A stretch of DNA of 64,000 nt from Nevskia sp. (GCA_021732745.1 JAKFUK010000001.1:880931-944930), one strand, 5' to 3'; counted from the stretch's first letter, positions 24,767 through 36,221 are shown. Translations and numbers: made by a program. The notes: generated from the sequence alone by a model not told the origin.

Positions 24767-25809
24767 GCGTGCTTCCCGGCCACACCGGCGCTGGCAAACG
24801 TCGCCATGCCTTTGTGCAGCGCGCAGGCCAGCCGCAGCAGCGGCACGGCAACAGCGGCACCGCTCGCTTCACCAAGGCGCAGGCCGAGGTCGATCAGCGG
24901 CGCGGCATTCATCGCCGCCAGCATCCGCGCATGGCCGGGTTCGGCCGAGCGATGGGCGAAGATCAGCCAGGGCCGTACCGCCGGGTTCAGATGGATCGCC
25001 GCCAGTGCCGCGCTGCCGGCGATGAAGCCATCGACCAGCACCGCAATGCCGGCCTGCGCGCAGGCCAGATAGCTGCCGGCGATCGCCGCGATCTCGTAGC
25101 CGCCGAGCCTTGCCAGCACGCTTTCCGGGTCGTGCAGATGCGCGGCGTGCAGGGCCAGCGCTTCGGCAATCACTTCGGCCTTGCGCGACACCCCGGCCGC
25201 ATCGAGTCCAGTACCCGGCCCGACCAATTCGCGCGGCGCGGCACCGAGCAGCGCGCAGGCCAGCGCGGTCGCCACCGTGGTGTTGGCAATGCCCATGTCG
25301 CCAGCGATGAACAGGTCGACCTGCCCTGCCCGCGCAACCGACGCCCGTCCGGCGTCCAGCGCTTGCGCCAGTTGTGCAGCGGTCATCGCCGGCCCGCGCG
25401 ACAGATCGGCCGTGCCAGCCGCGATCCGCGCATCGACCACCCCGGCCGGCACCGCACCGGGGTTGATGCTGCCGACATCGACCACTTCCAGCCGCGCGTC
25501 CAGCGCCCGCGCCAGCACGCTGATCGCGGCTCCACCGCCTGCAAAGTTCGCAATCATCTGCTGGGTGACCGTCTGCGGAAATGCCGAGACGCCGCGCGTC
25601 GCGACGCCGTGATCGGCCGCGAACACGGTGATCGCGATGCGATCGGCGCTCGGTGTTTCCCGGCCCTGAAGCGCGGCGAGTTGCACGGCCAGCGTTTCCA
25701 GCTGACCGAGCGAGCCGGCCGGCTTGGTCAGCTGCGCCTGCCGCGCCAGCGCCTGATGCTCGATCAACGCATCCGGCTCGCGGCAGGCCTGCGTCCACCA
25801 GCCGCTCAT
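24760..25809 (-). CDS. cobT: Nicotinate-nucleotide--dimethylbenzimidazole phosphoribosyltransferase
   Basis: 349-residue enzyme that activates the lower ligand, making alpha-ribazole phosphate from nicotinate mononucleotide and dimethylbenzimidazole. Marks include the start [20 protein letters not shown], '[20 protein letters not shown]', [27 protein letters not shown] and the catalytic Glu in [15 protein letters not shown] near residue 315. Overlaps both cobU (ATGA) and cobC. BluB in the same operon makes its substrate. Confidence 0.95.
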   Translation of the reverse strand: MSGWWTQACREPDALIEHQALARQAQLTKPAGSLGQLETLAVQLAALQGRETPSADRIAITVFAADHGVATRGVSAFPQTVTQQMIANFAGGGAAISVLARALDARLEVVDVGSINPGAVPAGVVDARIAAGTADLSRGPAMTAAQLAQALDAGRASVARAGQVDLFIAGDMGIANTTVATALACALLGAAPRELVGPGTGLDAAGVSRKAEVIAEALALHAAHLHDPESVLARLGGYEIAAIAGSYLACAQAGIAVLVDGFIAGSAALAAIHLNPAVRPWLIFAHRSAEPGHARMLAAMNAAPLIDLGLRLGEASGAAVAVPLLRLACALHKGMATFASAGVAGKHAC

Positions 25810-26327
25810 CGTGCGGCTCCTTTCAACACCATCGGCAGCCCGGCGACGGTGAACACCACGCGCTCGCAGACGGCGGCCAGTGCCTGATGCAGCCAGCCGG
25901 CTTCGTCGCAGTAGCGCCGGGTCAGCTCGCCGAGCGGCACCACGCCCAAGCCGGTCTCGTTGCTGACCAGGATGATCTCGCCGGGCAGGGTCGGCAGCGT
26001 GGCCAGCAGCGCGTCGCGCTCGGCCGGCAGGCGGCGACCATCGTCATGAAGCAGCAGATTGGTCAGCCACAGAGTCAGGCAGTCGACCAGGATGCAGCGG
26101 CCCGGCGCGGCCAGCGCGTGCAGGGTCGAGGCCAGCGCCAGCGGCTCCTCGATCAGCTGCCAGTGCGCGGGCCGCGATGCGCGGTGATGGGCGATGCGAT
26201 CGGCCATCTCGCCATCGCCGGCCTGCGCGGTTGCGAGATAGGTCACGGCGAGGCCGCTATTGGTCGCCAGTTGCTGGGCGTGGCGGGTCTTGCCGGAGCG
26301 CACACCGCCGAGGATCAGGCTGTTCAT
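25806..26327 (-). CDS. cobU: Adenosylcobinamide kinase / adenosylcobinamide-phosphate guanylyltransferase
   Basis: 173-residue bifunctional enzyme (CobU/CobP) that phosphorylates adenosylcobinamide and transfers GMP to it. P-loop [13 protein letters not shown] at residues 6-18, the guanylylation region with HRASRP (about 46-51), and [12 protein letters not shown] and [10 protein letters not shown] of the family are present. Start ATG 26327 overlaps the cobQ stop (ATGA); the open frame upstream would begin inside cobQ. No visible anomaly. Confidence 0.95.
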   Translation of the reverse strand: MNSLILGGVRSGKTRHAQQLATNSGLAVTYLATAQAGDGEMADRIAHHRASRPAHWQLIEEPLALASTLHALAAPGRCILVDCLTLWLTNLLLHDDGRRLPAERDALLATLPTLPGEIILVSNETGLGVVPLGELTRRYCDEAGWLHQALAAVCERVVFTVAGLPMVLKGAAR

Positions 26328-27832
26328 GAAGCCACACTCGCAGGGTGGATAAGCCCTGCGCATCCACCCGCCATGCTGACCGCCAGTGGCGCGAACAGCC
26401 GCTCCAGATCGAGGTTCTGCTCGATCGAATCTGCCAGGCGCTCGATCGCCGCTTCGCGCCTGGCTGCGTGATCGTGAACCGCCGGCTTGGCCAGCCCGGC
26501 CCAGCGCAGCAGCGCCGCACAGGCTTGCGGCTGATCGAACAGGCCGTGGACGTAGCTGCCGAGGATCTGGCCGTCGGCGCTGATCGCGCCGTCGCTGCCT
26601 TCGCCGAGCGCAGCACTCGGAGACGCCAGCGCCGGGCCGACGCTGACACCGACATGGATCTCGTAGCCGGCCAGCGGTACGCCGCCGTCGAGCAGCAGGG
26701 TTCCGGAGACATTGCGCAACTGCTTCTCGGCAGCGAGCCGGGTCTCGAAGTCCAGCCAGCCAAAGCCGGCGCTGTCCCCGGCCCGGCCTTCGAGGCCTAG
26801 CGGATCGCTGATGCGCTGACCCAGCATCTGGAAGCCGCCGCAGATGCCGATCAGCTTGCCGCCGTAGCGCAGATGCTTCGCGAGATAGACCTCCCAGCCC
26901 TGGGCGCGCAGATGGGCGAGATCGGCGCGCACCGATTTCGAGCCGGGCAGGATCACGAGGTCCGCAGGCGGCGGGGTTTCGTTCGGGCCGACGAAATGCA
27001 GGTTGACCTGGGGCAGGCTGCGCAGCGCGTCGAAATCGGTGTGATTGCTGATCCTCGGCAGCACTGGAACAACGATGGTCAAGGCCGCGCCCGGCTGGCT
27101 CTGGGCGTTGCCGGCAATCGCGTCCTCGGCATCGAGCGCCAGGCCTTGCAGGTAGGGCAGCACGCCGAACACCGGTTTGCTGGTGCGCGCTTCGAGCCAG
27201 CGCAGGCCGGATTCGAGCAGCTTGATGTCGCCCCGGAAGCGATTGATGACGAAGCCGGTGACTCTCGCCTGCTCGCTCGGCGACAGCAGTTCCAGGGTGC
27301 CGACCAGATGCGCGAACACGCCGCCGCGGTCGATGTCGGCGATCAGGATCACCGGGCAGTCGACTGCTTCGGCAAATCCCATGTTGGCGATGTCGCCCTC
27401 ACGCAGATTGATCTCGGCCGGCGAGCCGGCACCTTCGACGATCACCGCTTCGTAGACAGCCGTCAGCCGCGCATGCGAGGCAAGCACCGCTTGATGGGCG
27501 ACCTTCTTGTAGCCGTGATAGGCCAGTGCTTCCATGTTGCCGACGGCGCGGCCGTGAATGATCACCTGCGCGCCGGTGTCGCTGTTCGGCTTCAACAGCA
27601 CCGGGTTCATGTCGGTGGTGGGTAGCACGCCGGCAGCCTGCGCCTGCAAGGCCTGAGCACGGCCGATCTCGCCACCATCGGCAGTCACCGCCGAGTTCAG
27701 CGCCATGTTCTGCGGCTTGAATGGCGCGACCTTCACGCCACGGCGCAACAGCACGCGGCACAGACCGGCGACCAGCGTGCTCTTGCCGGCATCGGAAGTC
27801 GTGCCCTGGACCATCAGGGTGTTGGGGTTCAT
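26324..27832 (-). CDS. cobQ: Cobyric acid synthase (glutamine-hydrolysing)
   Basis: 502-residue amidotransferase that amidates carboxyls b, d, e and g of adenosylcobyrinic a,c-diamide. N-terminal ATP-binding domain ([59 protein letters not shown]) and C-terminal class I glutaminase-like domain with the nucleophile in [12 protein letters not shown] (about 330-340) and the terminal [12 protein letters not shown] at 27832 overlaps the stop of the decarboxylase gene (ATGA). Confidence 0.95.
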   Translation of the reverse strand: MNPNTLMVQGTTSDAGKSTLVAGLCRVLLRRGVKVAPFKPQNMALNSAVTADGGEIGRAQALQAQAAGVLPTTDMNPVLLKPNSDTGAQVIIHGRAVGNMEALAYHGYKKVAHQAVLASHARLTAVYEAVIVEGAGSPAEINLREGDIANMGFAEAVDCPVILIADIDRGGVFAHLVGTLELLSPSEQARVTGFVINRFRGDIKLLESGLRWLEARTSKPVFGVLPYLQGLALDAEDAIAGNAQSQPGAALTIVVPVLPRISNHTDFDALRSLPQVNLHFVGPNETPPPADLVILPGSKSVRADLAHLRAQGWEVYLAKHLRYGGKLIGICGGFQMLGQRISDPLGLEGRAGDSAGFGWLDFETRLAAEKQLRNVSGTLLLDGGVPLAGYEIHVGVSVGPALASPSAALGEGSDGAISADGQILGSYVHGLFDQPQACAALLRWAGLAKPAVHDHAARREAAIERLADSIEQNLDLERLFAPLAVSMAGGCAGLIHPASVAS

Positions 27833-28890
27833 GGGGTGATCCTGTCGTAGGGCGGGTCACGACCCGCCATGACCTTCGCGCAACCGTCAAAACGGCGGGT
27901 CGCGACCCGCCCTACCAAGGCTTCGGCGAGGCGCTGCCATTCGGCTTCGCTGGACGGCAGGCCGAAGCGCAGGCTGGGTGTGGGTTCTGCGTACAGCCGG
28001 GTCAGGATGCCGCGTACGGCCAGCGCTTCATGCAGCGCGGCAGCCTGATCGCCGCGATGCCACTGGAACAGCGCGCAGCCGCCATCGGGCGCAAGGCCCG
28101 CCTGCGACAGCATCGTGCTCAGCCGTTCGCTCGCTTGGTGCAGACGCTCGCGCTGCCGTAGCTGCCAGCCGCAATCCCGCAAGGCCAGCATCGCGATCTG
28201 CCGCGCCGGCCCGGCGATCGTCCATGGCCCGAGCTGTTCGGCGAGCGCCTCGCGTAGTGCGTCTTGCGCCAGCACAAAGCCGACGCGTGCCCCAGCCAGC
28301 CCGAAGAACTTGCCGAGCGAGCGCAGCACAATCAGGCCCGGACGATGGCTGTGATCGGCGAGGCTCAAGGCCGGCGTGGCATCGACGAAGGCTTCATCGA
28401 CGATCAGCCAGCCGCCGCGTGCCGCCAGCCTCGTGTGCCAGTCGAGCAGCCGGCGGCGCGCGTGCACGAGGCCGCTGGGGTTGTCGGGATGCACTAGCAG
28501 CAGCACGTCGAGCGTATCGACCGCTGCGTCAATTCCACCGGCATCGAGCGCGATCACGGCGTGCCCTGCACGCTGCCAGCGCGCTGCGTGCTCGGCGTAG
28601 GAACCGACCAGCACGCCGACCCGACTCAGGCCGCGCAGCCTCGGCAGCGCCTGGATCGCCGCCTGCGAACCGGCGACCGGCAGCGCGGCTGCGCCGTAGT
28701 ACGCGGCGGCGGCTTCCGCCAGACCGTCGTCGTCCTCGGGCAATCGCTGCCAGGCGTCGAGGCTGATCGGCGGCGCGCGCTCGGCCAGCCAGCTCCAGGG
28801 GCTGATACCGGTCGACAGGTCCAGCCATTGTTCGCGGGCAATGCCCCAGCGCAAGGCTGCGGCGCGCAGGCGGCCACCGTGCTCAAGCAT
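27829..28890 (-). CDS. cobD: L-threonine-O-3-phosphate decarboxylase with a repeat-encoded tail
   Basis: PLP enzyme of about 353 residues (Salmonella CobD, called CobC in aerobic-pathway bacteria) that makes aminopropanol phosphate for the nucleotide loop. Visible: [16 protein letters not shown] at the start, [32 protein letters not shown], and the PLP lysine in [19 protein letters not shown]. The family ends around [10 protein letters not shown]; here about 27 more residues ([21 protein letters not shown]...) are encoded by the palindrome at 27847-27915, yet the stop still overlaps cobQ. I start at ATG 28890 rather than 28899. Confidence 0.9.
   Translation of the reverse strand: MLEHGGRLRAAALRWGIAREQWLDLSTGISPWSWLAERAPPISLDAWQRLPEDDDGLAEAAAAYYGAAALPVAGSQAAIQALPRLRGLSRVGVLVGSYAEHAARWQRAGHAVIALDAGGIDAAVDTLDVLLLVHPDNPSGLVHARRRLLDWHTRLAARGGWLIVDEAFVDATPALSLADHSHRPGLIVLRSLGKFFGLAGARVGFVLAQDALREALAEQLGPWTIAGPARQIAMLALRDCGWQLRQRERLHQASERLSTMLSQAGLAPDGGCALFQWHRGDQAAALHEALAVRGILTRLYAEPTPSLRFGLPSSEAEWQRLAEALVGRVATRRFDGCAKVMAGRDPPYDRITP
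27847..27915. repeat. REPIN-like paired hairpin, stem type C, inside the cobD 3' end
   Basis: GTAG + GGCGGGTC-AC-GACCCGCC (27847-27868), 25-nt spacer, GGCGGGTC-GC-GACCCGCC + CTAC (27894-27915). It is read through in frame as the C-terminal tail of the decarboxylase. Confidence 0.92.
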
Positions 28891-29779
28891 GCAGCGCAAG
28901 CTCCAGCAGCGCGATCACCGCCAGCCACAGCAGCACGCTGCGACGGACCAGCCGCAGCGCGCGCTCGATGTCGTCAGCCCCGGCAGCCGTGCCCGCGCCC
29001 AGCGCTGGCCGCTGGTGCCATTCGCCTTCGTAGCGTGCCGCCCCACCCAGTTGCAGGCCCAGCGCACCGGCCCCGGCCGACATCACCGGCCCGGCGTTCG
29101 GGCTGTCCCACAGCGGGGCCTGGGTGCGCCAGCTATGCAGCGCGATCCGGGTCTGGCCCAGCAGCGCGTAGCTGAGTGCCGTGAGCCTTGCCGCCGGCCA
29201 GTTAAGCCCGTCATCGAAGCGCGCCGCAGCCCAGCCGAACTGCATGAAGCGCGCGTTCTTGTAGCCCCACATCGCGTCCAGCGTGTTGGCGAGCCGGAAC
29301 AGCAGCGCACCCGGGCCGCCGAGGATGGCGAACCAGAACAGCGCGCCGAACACGCCGTCGTTGCCGTTTTCGAGCACCGATTCGGTCGCCGCCGGGGCCG
29401 GGTCGATGGCCGCCGAATCGCGGCTGACGATGCGCGCGGTGAGCTGCTGCGCCAGCACCTGATCCCCGGCTTTCAGCGCAGCGGCAATCGGCCGTGCGTG
29501 ATCGTGCAGGCTGCGATGGCCGAGTGCGAAGTACAGCAGCGCGATGTCGATCGCCGGTGCAGCAGCCGCGAACCGCCAGCGAGCCAGCGCGAAGGCTGCG
29601 GTGATCGGCAGCACCAGCAGCGCAACACCGAGCGCGCCGCGCAGCCGCGAATCGACCTTGTACAGCCGCGCTTCGAGCGCACGGGTGATCCGCCCGAAGC
29701 CGACCAGCGGATGCCAGCGGCGCGGCTCGCCGAGCAGCCAGTCGATGGCCACCGCTGCCGCCATCAGCAGTGCGGTCAT
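28883..29779 (-). CDS. cbiB: Adenosylcobinamide-phosphate synthase
   Basis: 298-residue membrane enzyme (CbiB; CobD in aerobic-pathway naming) attaching aminopropanol (phosphate) to cobyric acid. Family marks are 'DWLLGEPRRWHPLVGFGRIT' at residues 13-32, ARIVSRDSAAID, ATESVLENGNDGVFGALFWF and YKNARFMQFGWAAARFDDGLNW; several hydrophobic helices. ATG 29779 overlaps the stop of the BtuF-like gene. Confidence 0.94.
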   Translation of the reverse strand: MTALLMAAAVAIDWLLGEPRRWHPLVGFGRITRALEARLYKVDSRLRGALGVALLVLPITAAFALARWRFAAAAPAIDIALLYFALGHRSLHDHARPIAAALKAGDQVLAQQLTARIVSRDSAAIDPAPAATESVLENGNDGVFGALFWFAILGGPGALLFRLANTLDAMWGYKNARFMQFGWAAARFDDGLNWPAARLTALSYALLGQTRIALHSWRTQAPLWDSPNAGPVMSAGAGALGLQLGGAARYEGEWHQRPALGAGTAAGADDIERALRLVRRSVLLWLAVIALLELALHA

Positions 29780-30591
29780 CTGCGGTCCATCGCCTGCGCA
29801 GTCGCGGCGATCAGGCGATGCAGTTGCGCGAGGCCATCGGTGAGTGCGGCCGGGCCGGGTTGCAGGATGTCGCAGGACTTCACTTCACCAAGCTGGTCGT
29901 GGCGGATCGCTGGAATCACGTCCCAACCCGGCCGGGCGCGAACCCGATCGGGCGCGAACTTCTTGCCGCACCAGGAGCCGATGATCAGATCGGGCGCGCG
30001 ACGGATCACCTCATTCGGGTCGGCGATGATCCGCGCCTTGCCTGAAGGCTCGCGCGCCAGTTCCGGAAACACGTCGTCGCCGCCGGCGATGCCGATCAGT
30101 TCCGACACCCAGCGGATCGCCGAGATCGGCGGCTCGTCCCATTCCTCGAAGTAGACCCGTGGCCGGCACGGCAGCTTCGCCGCTGCCGCCTGCACCGCAT
30201 CGAGGCCGCGTTGCAGTTCGTCGATCAGCAGCACGGTGCGCGCCTGCGCGCCGACCATCGCGCCGAGCATGCGGATGAATTCGAGGATTTCGCCGACGCT
30301 GCGCTGGTTGAACACATGCACCGGGATGCCGGCGCGGATCAGTTCGGCGGCGATGTCGGCTTGCAGGTCCGAGAAGCCGAGCACCAGATCCGGCTTCAGG
30401 TCGGCGATGCGCCCGGTCTTGGCGCTGGTGAACGCCGACACCTTGGGCTTTTCCTTGCGCGCCTGTGGCGGCCGCACGGTGAAGCCGGAAATGCCGACGA
30501 TGCGCTGGTCCTCGCCGAGCAGGTAAAGGGTCTCGGTGGTTTCTTCGGTCAGGCAGACGATGCGTTGCGGGCCGATCGGGATTGGGCTCAT
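29776..30591 (-). CDS. BtuF-like cobalamin-binding protein without signal peptide
   Basis: 271-residue periplasmic-binding-protein fold (helical backbone metal/cobalamin receptor type). It shows QRIVCLTEETTETLYLLGEDQRIVGIS, VSAFTSAKTGRIADLKPDLVLGFSD and 'RVYFEEWDEPPISAIRWVSE', typical of cobalamin-binding homologues of BtuF. The start MSPIPIGPQRIV has no hydrophobic export signal, and there is no btuC or btuD nearby, so it is probably cytoplasmic or not part of a standard ABC importer. ATG 30591. Role in the operon uncertain: cobalamin/cobinamide carrier or sensor. Confidence 0.75.
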   Translation of the reverse strand: MSPIPIGPQRIVCLTEETTETLYLLGEDQRIVGISGFTVRPPQARKEKPKVSAFTSAKTGRIADLKPDLVLGFSDLQADIAAELIRAGIPVHVFNQRSVGEILEFIRMLGAMVGAQARTVLLIDELQRGLDAVQAAAAKLPCRPRVYFEEWDEPPISAIRWVSELIGIAGGDDVFPELAREPSGKARIIADPNEVIRRAPDLIIGSWCGKKFAPDRVRARPGWDVIPAIRHDQLGEVKSCDILQPGPAALTDGLAQLHRLIAATAQAMDRR

Positions 30592-30626
30592 CTGGAGCGA
30601 ACGCCATGACCAATTGATGCGCCAAA

Positions 30627-30782
30627 AGCCCTTCTCCCCTCGGGAGACTGTTTGGCCCCGGCGGGAAGTGACGTTTTGTCACTTTCCGTTAAGCCGAACA
30701 GGGGATGAGGGAGCTTCAGGCGGAGGACGCTCTTGCCGAAGCGTCCCTCACCCCCGGCCCCTCTCCCGGGGGGAGAGGGGAG
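30627..30782. repeat. Type F palindrome between bluB and the btuF-like gene
   Basis: CTTCTCCCCTCGGGAG near 30627 faces CCCTCTCCCGGGGGGAGAGG ending near 30782; GTGACGTTTTGTCAC is a smaller hairpin at its centre left. It fills most of the 220-bp gap inside the cobalamin operon. Confidence 0.7.
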
Positions 30783-30811
30783 ACCAGCCGCCGCATTCGA
30801 CCGCGATTGAT

Positions 30812-31461
30812 TCAGGCGGGCCATAAATTCTCGTGCAGCAGTTGATCGAGCGGACGCGGCTCGCGCCAGCGCTCCTGTTGCAGCATCGGCAGCGGGTAGA
30901 AGGTCGTGACCGGGCCGAGGCAGAGCACGGCGATCGGGCTGGTGTCGGCCGGCAAGCGCAGCAGCGCGGCCAGTGCGGCCGGCTCGAACATCGACACCCA
31001 GCCCAGCCCCAGACCTTCGGCGCGCGCCGCCAGCCACAGGTTCTGGATCCCGCAGGCGACCGAGGCGATCGACATCGCCGCCGGCATGGTGCGGCGGCCG
31101 AAGATTTCTGTTTCCGGCCCGGCATCGTGGACGCAAGCGATCAGCAGTTCGGCGCAGTCGAGCACGCCTTCCACTTTCAGCTTCAGGAAGGCGTCCTGCC
31201 GCGTGTCCAGCGCCACGGCGGTGCGCTGCACCTCGTCCTGAACCTGGGCATGGATTGCGGCGCGCAAGCCTTGATCTGTGATCCGCAGGAAACGCCAGGG
31301 CTGGCTCAGGCCGACGCTGGGCGCGGCATGCGCGGCTTCGAGCAGGCGCTGCAAGGTCTCGGGGGCCACTTCGCCACCGGCGAAGTGGCGCATGTCGCGG
31401 CGGGCGTAGATGGCACGATGAACGGCGGCGCGCTCAATGGCGCTGAAATCGGGTGTGAAAG

Positions 31462-31465
<4 letters not shown>
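30812..31465 (-). CDS. bluB: 5,6-Dimethylbenzimidazole synthase
   Basis: 217-residue nitroreductase-fold enzyme that cannibalises reduced FMN to form dimethylbenzimidazole, the lower ligand of B12. Marks are YARRDMRHFAGGEVAPETLQRLLEAAHAAPSVGLSQPWRF, with the Asp (RRDMRHF) typical of BluB, and AAMSIASVACGIQNLWLAARAEGLGLGWVSMF. GTG start at 31465 overlaps the cbiA stop (GTGA). Its presence shows the organism can make its own lower ligand aerobically. Confidence 0.93.
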
Positions 31466-32738
<1,273 letters not shown>

Positions 32739-32742
<4 letters not shown>

Positions 32743-33356
32743 AGGTCCAGCCCTTTCTGGGCTTTCACACCGGCCCGGTAGGCGTGCTTCAAGTCGGCCA
32801 GTTCGCTGACCGTGTCGGCCACTTCGCAGAGCTCTGCTGGCGCACCACGGCCGGTGATGACGACATGCTGCATCGGCGGCCGCGCTTCCAGATCGTCGAG
32901 CACGGTGGCCAGATCAAGCCAGCCGTACTTGAGCGGATAGGTCAGCTCGTCGAGCACTACCAGCGCGATCGCCGGATCTCGCAGGAAGGCCCGCACCTGC
33001 GCCCAGCCGCGCTGCGCGGTCTCGATGTCGCGAGCGAGATTCTGGGTTTCCCAGGTGAAGCCCTCGCCCAAGACCAGCCAGGGCACGCCGTGCTGGCGGA
33101 AGAAGGCTTCCTCGCCGGTATCCGAACGGCCCTTGATGAACTGCGCGACCGCCGGCTTGCACCCATGGCCGAGCATCCGCGCGACCATGCCGAACGCCGA
33201 GGAGCTTTTGCCCTTGCCGTTGCCGGTCAGCACCAGCAGCACGCCGCGGTCGATGTTGGCGGCGGCGATGCCGGCATCGACCACGGCCTTTTTGCGGACC
33301 ATGCGCAGGCGATGCCGCTCGGCGCGAGCGGCATCGCCTGCCTGTGCATCGCTCAC
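32739..33356 (-). CDS. cobO: Corrinoid adenosyltransferase, CobO/BtuR type
   Basis: 205-residue enzyme transferring the 5'-deoxyadenosyl group of ATP to cob(I)alamin/cobyrinic acid diamide. P-loop LTGNGKGKSSSAFGM, then GRSDTGEEAFFRQHGV, FTWETQNLARDIETAQRGW, LVVLDELTYPLKYGWLD and HVVITGRGAPAEL match the family along its length. I chose GTG 33356 (VSDAQAGDAAR), which overlaps the stop of the BtuM-like gene (GTGA); the frame is open further upstream only as a shadow of that gene. Confidence 0.94.
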
Positions 33357-33925
33357 GAACGCACCGCGCGTTCGGCGGCCGTGCGCTTCGCCATCACCAG
33401 CGCCACGTGGGTCGCAGCAGCAATCGCGATGTACAGGCAGGGCATGGCCAGAAAGTGCGGGTAGTACTCGGCAAAGCGATCGAGGTACTCGGCCATGTTC
33501 GGCGTGGCGTAACGGCCACCGAGCCAGTAGAAGCTGCCGTTGGAAATCGTGAAGGCGATGCTCACCGTCACGACGGCGCTGGCGCACAGCGCGCCGAAGC
33601 CACGGCCGTTCATGCTGGCGCGGCCTTGCAGCCAGTAGCCGCCGAGCCAGAGCACGGCATGGGTCGGCACCAGGAAGGCATAGGCCGGGGTCAGGCAGTA
33701 GCTGCTGACGCCGAGGTGCTGGGTGCTGATGTAGTCGATCGCCACCGCTTCCAGCATCAGCGCCGGGAAAGCCCAGCGGCTAAGGCCCTTCAGATAGAAG
33801 CCGCCGATGAAGTAGATCGCCCAGGAGGCGTCCGGCACCGGCACGAAGTGGTGGTAGCGAGTGATCGCCATCAGCACGGCGAGGCCGGCAAGAACGCCGT
33901 ATTGCTGCTTTTTGCTGAGATCCAT
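33353..33925 (-). CDS. btuM: BtuM-like vitamin B12 membrane transporter
   Basis: 190-residue inner-membrane protein with about six hydrophobic helices, in a B12 operon right after btuB. It matches my memory of BtuM, a solitary ECF-type S component from Thiobacillus: ITRYHHFVPVPDASWAIYFIGG (20-41), and a Cys at position 77 in SSYCLTPAYAFLVP where BtuM has the Cys that ligands cobalt and removes cyanide. It would bring corrinoids across the inner membrane without an ABC importer, which fits the lack of btuCD here. Assignment rests on motif recall and context, so moderately sure. Confidence 0.7.
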   Translation of the reverse strand: MDLSKKQQYGVLAGLAVLMAITRYHHFVPVPDASWAIYFIGGFYLKGLSRWAFPALMLEAVAIDYISTQHLGVSSYCLTPAYAFLVPTHAVLWLGGYWLQGRASMNGRGFGALCASAVVTVSIAFTISNGSFYWLGGRYATPNMAEYLDRFAEYYPHFLAMPCLYIAIAAATHVALVMAKRTAAERAVRS

Positions 33926-33938
33926 GAGGCTTTTCTCC

Positions 33939-35780
33939 TTACTTCAGGGTGGGCGTGTAGCGAACGGTGGCGAACAGGTTGATGCCGGGCTGCTCGTAGG
34001 TCGCGACCGTCTGGTACTGCTTGTCGAGCAGGTTGCGAAGGTTCAGCGCCAGCTGCCAGGCCGGCAGCACGTTGTAGGTCGCCCGCAGGTCGACCGTCGC
34101 GTAGCCGCCCGTGGTGCTGCTGTTGGCCGGGTTGTTGTAACGCTGGCTGGCGCCGTAGATCGTGGTGCCGAGCGTGGCGCGGGCGATGGCGTAGTCGATG
34201 TCGAGCCTTGCGTTGCGGCGCACGCGGCGTTGCAGGTCATTGCCCCGGTTGGCACCTTCCGAACGATTTTCCGGATCGAGCCAGTTGAACGTCGCCTGGC
34301 CGCGCAGCGCGCGCCACTGGGCCGCAGCCTGCACTTCCACACCATAGATCTCGGCGACACCGATGTTGATCGGCGCGAAGGTCGGCGGCACGAAGTCGAT
34401 CAGGTTGGTGACCCGGGTGCGGTAGCCGTTGACCGAGACGCGGGTGGCGACCTCGCCGATGCGCGGCGAGGCGGCGATGTTCAGCTCGCTGCTGCGCGAG
34501 GTTTCCGGCTGCAGGTCGGGATCGCCGAAATTCGGGAAGTACAGCTGGTTGAAGGTCGGCGCCTTGAACGCGGTGCCGTGCGAGGCACCGATGCGGATGC
34601 CGTTGGCGAAGCGGTAGCCATAAGCCGCACCACCCGTCTCATAGGTGCCGAACTGCTGGTTGTCGTCGCGGCGAAGGCTCAACTGCAACTCGTGACCGCG
34701 CCAGCCGCCCTGGTACTGGACGAACAGGCCGGTGTTGTCGCGCGAGCGCACCTCGTAGTCGGTGTCACCGCTGACGTGGTCGTGCTGCTGGTCGACGCCG
34801 AGGCTGACATTCAGCAGCTCGCTGAAGGCCAGGTCGTTCTGCCAGGAGTAGGTGTCGCGGGCGGTATTGATCTCGCCGCGATTGGCGGGGATTTCCGGGC
34901 GGTGGAAGTTGACCGACAGGTCGCGGCTCTGGCCGGCGGTCAAGCCCACGTTCCAGAACGACAGCGGCTTGAAGCGGGCTTGTCCGCCGAACACTTCCTG
35001 GGTGTTGTCGGATTCGTTGGTGAAGCCGCCGTCGTACTCGTTGCGGCTTTTGGCGCGCAGCCAGTTGGCGGAGATTTCAGCACCATTCGCGAAGCGCCAG
35101 CCGGTGGCCAGCGAGCCGGCGAGGTTCCAGTAGCCGTCGTCGTCGCCTTCATTGACGCTGGGACGGGCATTGAAGCCTTCGGTGGTCTGCGCCAGCAGGC
35201 CGACGCTGTACCAAGCGGAGCCAAGGCTGCCGCGCAGGCCCAGTTCCTGACGCGCGCTGCCCGTGCTGCCGCCGCCGATCGCGAACGACGGCGTCAAGCT
35301 TTCGCCAGGCTTGGCGCGCTTGGTGAAGACCTGGATCACGCCGCCGATCGCTTCCGAGCCATAGAGGCTGGAACGCGGGCCGCGGACGATTTCGATGTGG
35401 TCGATCAGATCGACCGGAATCTGCTCGAAGCTGGTGGTGCCGAGCGTCGCCGATCCGAGCTTGATGCCGTCGAGCAGCACGATGACGTGGTCGGAATTGG
35501 TGCCGCGCAGGGAAATCGTCGTCGCCTTGCCGGAGCCGCCGCTGTTGCTGACGGTGATGCCTGGCAGGCCGATCAGCAGGTCCTGGAAGTCGCGCGGCTG
35601 CAGGCGCTCGATGTCGGCGCGGGTGATGACCGTGACCGGGGCCAGCGTGTCGCTGAGCTTTTCTACGGTGCGGGTTGCGGTGACGACCACCGGGTCGAGT
35701 GCGACGACCGTGTCTTCTGCAAGCGCCGTCGTTGCTGAAACGAGCCCGAACAGGGCCATGAAACCTTTGCCAATACGCAT
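33939..35780 (-). CDS. btuB: TonB-dependent vitamin B12 receptor
   Basis: 613-residue outer-membrane receptor importing cobalamin. Signal peptide MRIGKGFMALFGLVSATTALA, TonB box region DTVVALDPVVVTATR, plug domain (ITRADIERLQPRDFQDLLIGLPGI; SLRGTNSDHVIVLLDGIKL; IEIVRGPRSSLYGSEAIGGVI) and a barrel ending in an aromatic-containing strand (GINLFATVRYTPTLK). I start at ATG 35780, just before the signal peptide; the open frame continues to 35870. First gene of the operon behind the B12 riboswitch, giving BtuB the strongest assignment. Confidence 0.93.
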   Translation of the reverse strand: MRIGKGFMALFGLVSATTALAEDTVVALDPVVVTATRTVEKLSDTLAPVTVITRADIERLQPRDFQDLLIGLPGITVSNSGGSGKATTISLRGTNSDHVIVLLDGIKLGSATLGTTSFEQIPVDLIDHIEIVRGPRSSLYGSEAIGGVIQVFTKRAKPGESLTPSFAIGGGSTGSARQELGLRGSLGSAWYSVGLLAQTTEGFNARPSVNEGDDDGYWNLAGSLATGWRFANGAEISANWLRAKSRNEYDGGFTNESDNTQEVFGGQARFKPLSFWNVGLTAGQSRDLSVNFHRPEIPANRGEINTARDTYSWQNDLAFSELLNVSLGVDQQHDHVSGDTDYEVRSRDNTGLFVQYQGGWRGHELQLSLRRDDNQQFGTYETGGAAYGYRFANGIRIGASHGTAFKAPTFNQLYFPNFGDPDLQPETSRSSELNIAASPRIGEVATRVSVNGYRTRVTNLIDFVPPTFAPINIGVAEIYGVEVQAAAQWRALRGQATFNWLDPENRSEGANRGNDLQRRVRRNARLDIDYAIARATLGTTIYGASQRYNNPANSSTTGGYATVDLRATYNVLPAWQLALNLRNLLDKQYQTVATYEQPGINLFATVRYTPTLK

Positions 35781-35954
35781 CCACTGCTTCTCCCGCCGGA
35801 CGCCCGTCGCGCCGGCTTGTTGGTCGGTGCGATGAATCGCGGGAGGGAATGAGGGAGCGCGGAACGACAACGGCGGACAGCCAGGCCGAAATCATCCGGC
35901 CTCGCCCACCGCGAGCCATCGTCTGAAGTCTGTCGACGACGTCGACAAACTCTG

Positions 35955-36165
35955 GCGTTCAGGCCGGTCTCCGGACTCGCGAGGCGAAAGTCAGCTTTCG
36001 ATGACCTTCGTGGACCGCGCCTTCCCATGTCTTGCGACACAGTGGCGTTGTGCGGTCCTACAACTCGCTTACCGTTGCGGGGGCAGTTCCGGCTTCGTGC
36101 CTTGCGGCGACTCACCGGATTCCCGTTTAACCCCGACCATCACAGACAGCCGGGGCACCAGAACG
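35955..36165 (-). promoter_or_regulatory. Cobalamin riboswitch controlling the B12 operon
   Basis: On the minus strand, in order: GGTGCC (36153-36159), GGGAATCCGGTG, the B12 box core CTGCCCCCGCAACGGTAAG (near 36067-36090), and the 3' element GAGTCCGGAGACCGGCCT (near 35962-35980). These are the conserved blocks of the AdoCbl riboswitch with its peripheral stems between them. A palindrome GTCGACGACGTCGAC at 35932-35946 follows and may act in the expression platform. It lies 175 bp upstream of btuB and should repress the operon when cobalamin is plentiful. Confidence 0.95.
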
Positions 36166-36171
36166 CAGCAG

Positions 36172-36201
36172 AGTATCGGCTGAGGGATGGCCCTTGGGCA
36201 A
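36172..36201 (-). promoter_or_regulatory. Candidate sigma-70 promoter of the B12 operon
   Basis: Minus strand TTGCCC (36201-36196), 18-bp spacer, GATACT (36177-36172), placing the transcript start a few bases before the first conserved riboswitch block. Sequence match only. Confidence 0.45.
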
Positions 36202-36221
36202 GCTGGGGGCGACAAGCCATG

